Shown here: positions 1-6,201 of the stretch, piece after piece | Position numbering within the stretch: position 1 is the first letter of the stretch | Layout: every line of letters starts with the position of its first letter | Source of the DNA: Parachlamydiales bacterium | GTDB taxonomy: Bacteria; Chlamydiota; Chlamydiia; Chlamydiales; JAJFMK01 | DNA length: 11,598 bases | Assembly: GCA_020050175.1 (NCBI GenBank) | Contig: JAGVKY010000190.1 | Coordinates: forward strand, 1-11,598 | Direction of reading: 5' to 3' | Position numbers and translations under genes: made by a program | Notes under the pieces: model-generated | Database searches by the model: none | The model's input: the letters and a program-made list of their open reading frames with translations, nothing else | What the model was told of the DNA's origin: nothing

Positions 1-1046
1 ACTACAATTGGGATGCTTTCCTGAATCAAGTTTTAAGACAAAACCCTGAAGAAAGGCCAGAAAAACTGCTCCCTCTTTTAGAATCAGTTGTGCCTCTCGA
101 AATTAAGTCAGGGATGGAGGAAGAGATTCCAGCAGTGCCTGAAAGACTGGTAGCCTTGCATATGGCCGAAGTCGCTCAAGAGGGGGCAAAAAATCAAATG
201 AAGCCGGTGATCCGTCGACAACCGATCGATCGTCCCTCTTTTGATGCCGATCCTGCGGCAAGCATCCAGGTCGATACGACAGTCAAGCAGTACCAGCCCG
301 AAAAGAAAGTGGTGAATATTGAACCTCTCTCCACCGAAATGTGTGTGATTGAGGGTGGGGCCTACTTTAGAGGAAGCAATGAAGGTAACCGGGACGAAAT
401 GCCCCGCCACCAAATCAAGCTATCTCCCTACGCCATTGATACCCACCCGGTGACAAATGAGCAGTTTGTCCGATTTTTAGAGGTCATGGGAGGAGAAAAA
501 GATCGTCATCACCATGATATTATCCGTTTGAAAGACTCTAGAATTAAGCGTGTCGCTGGACGGCTTTTGATCGAATCAGGTTACGCGAAGCATCCTGTTG
601 TCGGTGTCACCTGGTATGGTGCCTTAGTCTACGCCCGCTGGTTGGGGAAACGCCTGCCAACAGAAGCTGAGTGGGAAGTTGCAGCCAAAGGGGGAGATGA
701 CAACTTGATTTTCCCTACAGGCGGTACGATTGAAAAAACTCAAGCCAACTTTTTTAGTTCAGACACAACACCCGTCATGAGCTACCCCCCTAACGCCTAC
801 GGTCTTTACGATATGGCGGGCAATGTCTACGAGTGGGTTCAAGACTGGTATGGTTATAATTATTTTGAAATCTCAGCTGCCGAACCAGAAAATCCCAAGG
901 GTCCACTACAGGGGGTCTATCGTGTTCTCCGAGGGGGTTGTTGGAAGAGCTTAAAAGAAGATCTCGCCTGCTCTCGTCGCCACAGGAACAATCCCGGCAC
1001 CGTGAATGGTACTTATGGCTTCCGCTGCGCCGCTGACGTCCAGTAA
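1..1046 (+). CDS. pkn1: Pkn1-like protein: kinase tail plus FGE/sulfatase-modifying-factor-like domain (5' partial)
   Basis: The reading frame is open from the left edge (first full codon at position 3), so the GTG at 90 is not a real start and the 5' part lies outside the window. The first 30 residues (YNWDAFLNQVLRQNPEERP...) look like the end of a Ser/Thr protein kinase domain, where an Arg follows an acidic/polar stretch in the last helices. A polar linker follows, then from about nt 339 to 1037 a formylglycine-generating-enzyme (FGE, C-type-lectin-like) fold: MCVIEGGAYFRGSN, PVTNEQFVRFL, PVVGVTWYGALVYARWLGKR, LPTEAEWEVAAKGG, NAYGLYDMAGNVYEWVQDWY, RVLRGGCW and YGFRCA. This combination is known from chlamydial Pkn1. 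The catalytic CxxxxC pair of true FGE enzymes is not at its place after RGG (CWKSLKED instead), so I infer a binding or structural role for this domain. The kinase assignment rests only on the short tail. Next gene ispH starts 53 nt downstream. Confidence 0.8.
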   Translation, partial: YNWDAFLNQVLRQNPEERPEKLLPLLESVVPLEIKSGMEEEIPAVPERLVALHMAEVAQEGAKNQMKPVIRRQPIDRPSFDADPAASIQVDTTVKQYQPEKKVVNIEPLSTEMCVIEGGAYFRGSNEGNRDEMPRHQIKLSPYAIDTHPVTNEQFVRFLEVMGGEKDRHHHDIIRLKDSRIKRVAGRLLIESGYAKHPVVGVTWYGALVYARWLGKRLPTEAEWEVAAKGGDDNLIFPTGGTIEKTQANFFSSDTTPVMSYPPNAYGLYDMAGNVYEWVQDWYGYNYFEISAAEPENPKGPLQGVYRVLRGGCWKSLKEDLACSRRHRNNPGTVNGTYGFRCAADVQ

Positions 1047-1048
1047 CT

Positions 1049-1055
1049 AGGAGGT
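1049..1055 (+). promoter_or_regulatory. Perfect Shine-Dalgarno AGGAGGT without a start codon at normal distance
   Basis: AGGAGGT lies just after the pkn1-like stop and 44 nt before the ispH ATG. No ATG, GTG or TTG follows at a usable 5-9 nt distance. The actual ispH start has only GGGG two bases upstream. It may be a former ispH ribosome binding site moved away by the small repeat at 1065-1083, or chance. Confidence 0.35.
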
Positions 1056-1064
1056 AAGCAGGTC

Positions 1065-1083
1065 TATCCTGTTTATCCCTGTT
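1065..1083 (+). repeat. Imperfect tandem repeat TATCCTGTT / TATCCCTGTT
   Basis: Two adjacent copies, 9 and 10 nt, differ by one inserted C. They sit in the short pkn1-ispH spacer. The motif is of the kind found in short dispersed intergenic elements in many bacterial genomes, but a single occurrence here cannot prove that. Confidence 0.4.
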
Positions 1084-1099
1084 CCATTAAAATTGGGGC

Positions 1100-2026
1100 A
1101 TGAAAAAATTACTGTTGTCGAAGCCGAGGGGATTTTGCGCAGGTGTTGACCGAGCCATTGACACTGTCGAACTAGCCCTTAAGAAATTTGGCGCTCCAGT
1201 CTATGTCAGACATGAAATTGTCCATAATATGTTTGTGGTCAACCGTCTAAAAGAGAAAGGGGCTATCTTCATCGAAGATTTGGAAGATGTTCCTGTAGGC
1301 TCCAAGCTCATTTATTCGGCTCACGGAGTTGCGCCAGCAGTAAGAGAACAGGCTAAAAAAAGGCAATTGCTAGAAATTGACGCGACCTGTGGCCTGGTTA
1401 CAAGAGTCCATTCCGCTGTCGAAAGATTTGCTGGAAAAGGGTACAAAATTGTTTTGATTGGACACAAAAACCATGTCGAGATCGTAGGCACAAAGGGTGT
1501 TGCCCCTGATGTGACAACTATCGTTGAAAATGTCAAAGATGTTGAAAGCCTGCACTACTCACCAGAAGATAAAATCTTTTATACAACGCAAACTACTTTA
1601 AGCCTTGATGATGTCAAAGACATCGCTGATGCTTTGATAAAAAAATTTCCCCAAATCGAAACATTGCCAACCTCCTCCATCTGTTACGCAACAACAAATC
1701 GTCAGATGGCCCTTAGTGCTATTGCTGAAGAGACCGATCTAATTTTGGTGGTGGGGGATCCCAAAAGCTCAAATTCCAACCGGTTGAGAGAAGTGGGTGC
1801 AAAACGGGGGATCCCTTCCTATCTGATTAAAGATCCCAGTGATATCAACCCCGAATGGCTTCTATCTGCAAAAACTATTGGATTGACAGCAGGCGCCTCT
1901 ACTCCTGAGGATGTCGTTCAGGCTTGTATTCAGCGGTTGCAAGATCTTGGGGTCACCGAAAAAGAAGAGGTGATCTTTACAGAGGAAAATATCATCTTTC
2001 AAATACCCAAAGTCCTGAAGAAGTGA
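1100..2026 (+). CDS. ispH: 4-hydroxy-3-methylbut-2-enyl diphosphate reductase (IspH/LytB)
   Basis: Cytosolic iron-sulfur enzyme of the non-mevalonate (MEP) pathway; it reduces HMBPP to IPP and DMAPP, the isoprenoid precursors. The protein has 308 residues, normal for the family. All three cysteine ligands of the 4Fe-4S cluster are visible: Cys13 in RGFCAGV, Cys97 in DATCGLVTRVH and Cys195 in SSICYATTNRQ. Other family motifs are HEIVHN (38-43), SAHGV (73-77), HVEIVGT with the catalytic-type Glu127, TTQTTLS (162-168), SSNSNRLREV (224-232) and GLTAGASTPEDVVQAC (from 261). The wording of these motifs and of the C-terminal end (FQIPK) resembles Chlamydia IspH. The ATG is the only start, because an in-frame TAA lies at 1088-1090 and no other start codon intervenes; its SD (GGGG, 1095-1098) is weak and very close. 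The stop overlaps the GTG start of the next gene. Confidence 0.97.
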   Translation: MKKLLLSKPRGFCAGVDRAIDTVELALKKFGAPVYVRHEIVHNMFVVNRLKEKGAIFIEDLEDVPVGSKLIYSAHGVAPAVREQAKKRQLLEIDATCGLVTRVHSAVERFAGKGYKIVLIGHKNHVEIVGTKGVAPDVTTIVENVKDVESLHYSPEDKIFYTTQTTLSLDDVKDIADALIKKFPQIETLPTSSICYATTNRQMALSAIAEETDLILVVGDPKSSNSNRLREVGAKRGIPSYLIKDPSDINPEWLLSAKTIGLTAGASTPEDVVQACIQRLQDLGVTEKEEVIFTEENIIFQIPKVLKK

Positions 2027-2907
2027 AACTTTTTTTTCTCCTTATTTTTTCTAGTTTATCTGCTGCAGATTTAGTTCTTGAAACAGAGGTGGGTTATCAG
2101 AGCTCTGATTTCCATTGGGATATCGGTTCCCAAGATGGGTACCCCAATATTCTCTCTGAATTGGAATGGAAAAATCTGGATGGCCCTTATGGTCTTGCTC
2201 GCTTAAAAGGGGATTTTCCCGCTTCTCAATCCTTTGTTTTTATCGAGGGAAGTGGATCGGTCACAACGAATGGCAGAGTCATAGACTCCGATTACCGACG
2301 CAGAAATCGTAAAGATATTTTCTTAAGAACTGTTTCCAGTGCTAAGAACAGCCCCTGCTGGGGGATAAGGGGAGCCTTTGGACGTTACTTTTTTCCTTTT
2401 GATGCTTGCATGAGGCTAGATCTTTCTATTGGTTTCCGGCTCGAACAAGAGCGTCTAAAAATTGATGGAGGAGAACTTTTAATTTCTAAGATTGGTCCAG
2501 TGAGTTTTGAGGGGTTGAGGAGCCGTTATGTGGCTCAATGGATGGGTCCCGAAGCTAATGTTTCAATCGATTACCATAAGGGATGTTTTTCACTTGCCCC
2601 TGCTATTTCTCTTTTTGTCCCTCGTTATTTAGGAAAGGGTTATTGGAATCTTTCGCAGTACTTTGTTGGCCCATTTAGGCACAAGAGTTGGGGATATGGC
2701 TATGATTTCCGCGTCCGCGGGGCTTATCATTTTTATTGTTTAAATATGGGTTTGAATTTCCATCTATTTGGGATGAGAGCTTCCAAAGGCGATGATACGA
2801 CTTATGTTCTCGATGATTTCGGGGAGATTGTTGAAGCTAAAGGCCGCCTCAATCAGGTGGCCTTCAATTCTAGAATGTACACCGTCAATGTTTCTTTTGA
2901 CTTTTAG
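2023..2907 (+). CDS. Outer-membrane beta-barrel protein, chlamydial Pom/omptin-like (paralogue 1)
   Basis: Predicted exported barrel of 294 residues. I chose the GTG at 2023, which overlaps the ispH TGA (GTGA), because the protein then begins with a clean signal peptide (VKLFFLLIFSSLSA, likely cut near residue 14-15); the upstream extension of this frame lies inside ispH. The mature part has alternating hydrophobic/polar aromatic-rich strands and ends in YTVNVSFDF, a typical C-terminal Phe insertion signal. It is collinear with the barrel gene at 3176: DFHWDIG..GYPNILSELEW matches DFVWSIP..GFPNVSTEIDY, and the two share an NQ/NR-aromatic C-terminal block. The order of elements (S-x-L-x-WK, then G-R-x-x-D-S-D at 84-90) recalls omptins, including an Asp-x-Asp pair, but I see no Asp-x-His partner, so protease activity is doubtful. 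Four cysteines remain in the mature chain. Likely pore or surface protein. Translation is probably coupled to ispH, as no good SD is present. Confidence 0.8.
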   Translation: MKLFFLLIFSSLSAADLVLETEVGYQSSDFHWDIGSQDGYPNILSELEWKNLDGPYGLARLKGDFPASQSFVFIEGSGSVTTNGRVIDSDYRRRNRKDIFLRTVSSAKNSPCWGIRGAFGRYFFPFDACMRLDLSIGFRLEQERLKIDGGELLISKIGPVSFEGLRSRYVAQWMGPEANVSIDYHKGCFSLAPAISLFVPRYLGKGYWNLSQYFVGPFRHKSWGYGYDFRVRGAYHFYCLNMGLNFHLFGMRASKGDDTTYVLDDFGEIVEAKGRLNQVAFNSRMYTVNVSFDF

Positions 2908-3050
2908 CGTCCAATCAAAAGAAAAATTCCAGCTAAGATCGCAAATATCCCCAAAATAATGCCTGGGATAGCCAAGCCAAAATATCCCAAACCTGCAAGA
3001 ATCAGATAGATTGCTAGTAGGATAAATCCAATGTTGCTTGTGAATTTCAT
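2904..3050 (-). CDS. 48-residue two-helix membrane protein
   Basis: Small gene read leftwards, ATG at 3050-3048 and TAA at 2906-2904. It has a strong Shine-Dalgarno (AAGGAG on the minus strand, 3061-3056) five bases from the ATG. The product starts MKFTSNIGFILLAIYL and forms two hydrophobic segments (about residues 7-27 and 28-46) separated by the turn GLAIPG, ending LLIGR: a membrane hairpin. Similar short hairpin proteins with an N-terminal MK..., LLAI and a C-terminal LLGR-like end occur widely in bacteria with no known function. The last four bases overlap the stop of the convergent barrel gene. A divergent promoter pair lies upstream. Reading frame, SD and composition together make this convincing although it is short; the role is unknown. 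Confidence 0.75.
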   Translation of the reverse strand: MKFTSNIGFILLAIYLILAGLGYFGLAIPGIILGIFAILAGIFLLIGR

Positions 3051-3082
3051 AAAGGCTCCTTAAAATTTAACGCCAAAACTTC

Positions 3083-3111
3083 TTCTTACAATCATCGAAG
3101 TGAGATGTCAA
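3083..3111 (-). promoter_or_regulatory. Candidate minus-strand promoter for the 48-residue membrane protein
   Basis: On the minus strand a perfect -35 box TTGACA (3111-3106) is followed after 17 nt by TAAGAA (3088-3083), a weak -10 (3 of 6 matches to TATAAT). It points to the small gene that starts at 3050. The -35 abuts the -35 of the plus-strand promoter. Confidence 0.45.
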
Positions 3112-3140
3112 TTGACAAATCGTTGTCTCTCTCCTATCTT
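3112..3140 (+). promoter_or_regulatory. Sigma70-type promoter for the cysteine-rich barrel/gmd-fcl operon
   Basis: Perfect -35 box TTGACA (3112-3117), 17-nt spacer, -10 box TATCTT (3135-3140; 4 of 6 matches). Transcription would start near 3147, about 30 nt before the ATG at 3176. The spacing and the consensus -35 make this the best promoter in the window. Confidence 0.65.
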
Positions 3141-3175
3141 GTGCAATCTGATCAATGACTTCGAGAGATGTCCCT

Positions 3176-4159
3176 ATGAACCGAACTTGGATTTTATTTT
3201 CTGCCGTAGCTATTACGACGACCCTTTTTGGGGGCAATGGCTATGATGGCCGGTTCGATCTTTACACGGGATGGCGGCAAGATGATTTTGTCTGGAGCAT
3301 CCCTGGCTTTCATGGCTTTCCTAATGTCTCGACCGAAATCGATTATCGTCTCATGCAAAGCGCGATGGTTGGAGCAAGAGGGTACCTTGCAGGTTGGGAT
3401 AGGATTTATACCCGATTAGAAGGCGATTTTGGGATCATCTTTCAAGGAAAGCCTTCAAAGACAGTATTCGCAGGGAATAATCGTTCTGACACCATCACCA
3501 AAATACAAGCAGAACACGGCGGAAACAAGGTTTTCGATGTTAAAGGGGCATTGGGTTTCCACGTTTTACCCAACTGCGGACCTGTTGATATAGCACTCTG
3601 TGGCGGGTTTGCTTTCCAAGGACAAAATTTCAGGATGAGCGACCCTTGTGTCACAGAAGCCCCTTTTGGGGTTTGTTGCTTTTGTATCGATAAGTTATCG
3701 AACCATTACCATGTCCAATGGAAAAGCGGCTTCGTAGGTTTGGATAATTATTGGAACATTTCCGGTTGCTGGAAAATAGGTATCCAAGCCGAGCTCCATT
3801 GGGCCGCTTATCGCGGTTGCGGTACATGGGATTGGGAAGGGGGGCGACGCGAAGATATTCCCAACCTTAATCGGCACGAATATTTTCATATGAGATATGT
3901 AGACAGTGCCTCAGGGTGGGGTCAATTGATTAACGGGACGATCAACTACCACGCCTGGAAAGGGTGGTCCTTTGGATTAATTGGCGGTTACCGTTTCTTT
4001 AGGACAAGGCCTGGTGAACATTGTGTCGAATGTGTCGAAGACCATCATGTCCCTCAATTTTTGCGAAATATCGTCACTTTGCCAAGACATGAATGTAAAT
4101 TAAATCGGATTCACTGGAGAAGTTTCTTCCTTTCGTTTAACTTTGAATGTCAGTTCTAA
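3176..4159 (+). CDS. Cysteine-rich outer-membrane beta-barrel protein, chlamydial Pom/omptin-like (paralogue 2)
   Basis: Predicted exported barrel of 327 residues. The ATG at 3176 is preferred to the one at 3155: it has GAGAG (3163-3167) eight bases upstream and opens directly with a signal peptide (MNRTWILFSAVAITTTLFGG), whereas the earlier start would add seven polar residues before it. The chain is rich in Trp, Tyr and Phe with alternating strand patterns and ends FLSFNFECQF, with a C-terminal Phe typical for BAM substrates. It aligns along its whole length with the barrel at 2023. It carries twelve cysteines in the mature part (134, 142, 158, 167, 168, 170, 198, 215, 283, 286, 307, 325), which would suit the disulfide-cross-linked envelope of chlamydial elementary bodies. 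The paired Asp seen in paralogue 1 is missing (FAGNNRSD), so a protease function is unlikely. It heads a tight gene group with gmd 15 nt downstream. Confidence 0.82.
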   Translation: MNRTWILFSAVAITTTLFGGNGYDGRFDLYTGWRQDDFVWSIPGFHGFPNVSTEIDYRLMQSAMVGARGYLAGWDRIYTRLEGDFGIIFQGKPSKTVFAGNNRSDTITKIQAEHGGNKVFDVKGALGFHVLPNCGPVDIALCGGFAFQGQNFRMSDPCVTEAPFGVCCFCIDKLSNHYHVQWKSGFVGLDNYWNISGCWKIGIQAELHWAAYRGCGTWDWEGGRREDIPNLNRHEYFHMRYVDSASGWGQLINGTINYHAWKGWSFGLIGGYRFFRTRPGEHCVECVEDHHVPQFLRNIVTLPRHECKLNRIHWRSFFLSFNFECQF

Positions 4160-4174
4160 TGTTTAAAAGTTTTA

Positions 4175-5251
4175 ATGAAAAAAGCGCTTATTACAGGAAT
4201 TACCGGACAGGATGGTTCTTATTTAGCAGCCCTTCTTCTTGAGAAAGGGTATGAAGTCCACGGGGTAAAACGCCGCACTTCGTTAATTAATACCGATCGC
4301 ATAGATCATCTTTATCATGACCCTCATGTCAAGGGTGTCCCTTTTTTTCTTCACTATGGTGACATGACCGATGGGACTTGCCTCATCCGATTACTCAACG
4401 AAATTCAACCCGATGAAGTTTATAATTTAGCGGCTCAAAGTCATGTTTCAGTTTCTTTTGAAACACCTGAGTACACGGCTAATACCGACGCCATGGGGAC
4501 ACTACGCCTGCTTGAAGCGATCCGCATTCTAAAACTTCAAGATAAAACAAAGTTTTATCAGGCTTCAACATCAGAACTTTATGGCAAAGTTCTTGAGACG
4601 CCTCAAACAGAGAAGACCCCTTTTTACCCCCGATCTCCTTATGCAGCTGCCAAGCTCTACGCCTACTGGGTCACAGTGAATTATCGGGAGGCTTATAACC
4701 TTTTTGCCACGAATGGGATTCTTTTTAATCATGAGTCGCCGGTTAGAGGAGAGACTTTTGTCACTCGTAAGATTACGTTAGCCATTGCAGCGATGCTCAA
4801 AATGCAACAGCAGTGTCTCTATTTAGGCAATCTCGACGCTAAAAGAGATTGGGGGCATGCCAAAGATTTTGTTGAGGCGATGTGGCTTATGTTGCAACAC
4901 TCCGTTCCCGAAGATTTTGTGATCGCAACAGGCGAGCAGCATTCGGTGCGAGAATTTGTGGAAAGAGGCTTTGAAACGGTTGGCATAGAAATTGAATGGA
5001 AAGGCAATGGTATCGATGAGATCGGTGTCGCCTGGACAAAAGGGGGCGTGCATCCCCATCTGAATGGCCAAAAAGTGGTATCGATAGATCCTCGCTATTT
5101 CCGTCCTGCTGAAGTCGATTCTCTTTTAGGGGATCCTACTAAAGCCAAAAAAATACTAGGATGGAGACCTAAGACGACGTTCGCTGAACTTGTCCAAGAA
5201 ATGGTTTTATCAGACGTTGATAACCCGGTTATTGAGCCATGCCTCCTTTAA
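4175..5251 (+). CDS. gmd: GDP-mannose 4,6-dehydratase
   Basis: Cytosolic short-chain dehydrogenase-type enzyme that turns GDP-D-mannose into GDP-4-keto-6-deoxy-D-mannose, the first step to GDP-L-fucose and related 6-deoxyhexoses. The 358-residue protein has the N-terminal NADP-binding motif ITGITGQDGSYLA (6-18), the typical VKRRTS and NTDRIDHLY stretch, YNLAAQSHVSVSF (83-95), the catalytic Thr132 and Glu134 in STSELYGK, and Tyr156/Lys160 in SPYAAAK; these fall at the same numbers as in E. coli Gmd. NHESPVRGETFVTRKI, RDWGHAKDFVEAMW and a C-terminal LGWRPKTTF complete the match. The SD before the ATG is weak. It lies 15 nt after the barrel gene and its 3' end overlaps fcl by 13 nt. Confidence 0.97.
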   Translation: MKKALITGITGQDGSYLAALLLEKGYEVHGVKRRTSLINTDRIDHLYHDPHVKGVPFFLHYGDMTDGTCLIRLLNEIQPDEVYNLAAQSHVSVSFETPEYTANTDAMGTLRLLEAIRILKLQDKTKFYQASTSELYGKVLETPQTEKTPFYPRSPYAAAKLYAYWVTVNYREAYNLFATNGILFNHESPVRGETFVTRKITLAIAAMLKMQQQCLYLGNLDAKRDWGHAKDFVEAMWLMLQHSVPEDFVIATGEQHSVREFVERGFETVGIEIEWKGNGIDEIGVAWTKGGVHPHLNGQKVVSIDPRYFRPAEVDSLLGDPTKAKKILGWRPKTTFAELVQEMVLSDVDNPVIEPCLL

Positions 5252-6201
5252 AAACTGTTCTCATTTTAGGTGGAAGCGGCCTTGTCGGCTCCCACCTGCG
5301 ATCCCTTTTTGAAAGCAAAGGGTGTGCAGAAAGTGTTTTAACCCCCTCTTCGCAAGATTTAGATTTGACAAAGCAGCAACAGGTCGAAGATTATTTCCAA
5401 GAATATCGCCCCCAGCAAGTCTACTTTTTAGCCGGAAGGGTAGGAGGGATTTTAGCTAACCGCGACCATCCGGCAGATTTTGCCTATGATAATTTGGCGA
5501 TGGCTCTTCACGTCGTTAAAAATTCCCACCAAGTGAATGTCGACCGCCTTTTTTATATGGGGTCTTCTTGTATTTATCCCAAGCTCGCTGAGCAGCCGAT
5601 GAAAGAAGAGGCTCTTTTAACAGGACCTTTAGAAGAGACCAACCGGAGCTATGCTCTCGCTAAAATTGCCGGTATAGAACTTCTGCGTAGCTTCAACCAG
5701 CAATTTGGCACCAAGTATCTTGGCTTGATGCCGACCAATCTTTTTGGTCCAGGCGATCGTTACGATCCCTTCCGTTCCCACGTCATCCCTGCCATCTTGC
5801 TGAAGATGGACAGGGCTAAAAGACGGGGAGAGGAAAAACTTACTTTGTGGGGGAGTGGAAAGGTCAAAAGAGAATTTTTGTATGCTCAAGACCTAGCAGA
5901 AGCCCTTCTTTTTCTTGGCCTGTTACCTGATGAAAAATATCTCCCTTTAACAAAGATGCCCCTTCCTCTTTTAAATGTCGGCTCTGGCGAAGAGGTGACG
6001 ATCCGAGATCTCGCTGAGACCATCCGAGAAATTGTGGGTTTTAAGGGGGAGATTGCTTGGGATGAAAATCAGCCCGATGGCACACCTCGTAAACTGATCG
6101 ATTCTTCCAAAATAGAATCTCTCGGTTGGGCCCCCCGCTGGAAACTAGCAGAAGGACTAAAAGTGACCTACCAAGACTTCCTCGAAGAGGGGATTTTTTG
6201 A
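5239..6201 (+). CDS. fcl: GDP-L-fucose synthase (GDP-4-keto-6-deoxymannose epimerase/reductase)
   Basis: Cytosolic enzyme that epimerises C3 and C5 of the Gmd product and reduces C4 with NADPH, giving GDP-L-fucose. The 320-residue length is normal. Visible are the nucleotide-binding GGSGLVGSHL (11-20), AGRVGGILANRDHPADF (65-81), the catalytic region MGSSCIYPK (107-115), QPMKEEALLTGPLE (119-132), the Tyr138/Lys142 pair in SYALAKIAGIELL, MPTNLFGPGDRYDP, SHVIPA and WGSGKVKREFLY. The ATG at 5239 lies inside the end of gmd (13-nt overlap), so translation is probably coupled. The final codons overlap the TTG start of the glycosyltransferase. Directly following Gmd, it completes GDP-L-fucose synthesis. 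Confidence 0.97.
   Translation: MPPLKTVLILGGSGLVGSHLRSLFESKGCAESVLTPSSQDLDLTKQQQVEDYFQEYRPQQVYFLAGRVGGILANRDHPADFAYDNLAMALHVVKNSHQVNVDRLFYMGSSCIYPKLAEQPMKEEALLTGPLEETNRSYALAKIAGIELLRSFNQQFGTKYLGLMPTNLFGPGDRYDPFRSHVIPAILLKMDRAKRRGEEKLTLWGSGKVKREFLYAQDLAEALLFLGLLPDEKYLPLTKMPLPLLNVGSGEEVTIRDLAETIREIVGFKGEIAWDENQPDGTPRKLIDSSKIESLGWAPRWKLAEGLKVTYQDFLEEGIF

Noticed and set aside
90..1046. GTG at 90 as start of the FGE-like gene
   Set aside because: The frame is open and kinase-like upstream to the window edge, so the gene is partial.
1924..2022. Upstream extension of the first barrel gene inside ispH
   Set aside because: It would place a charged stretch before the signal peptide and overlap ispH by about 100 nt.
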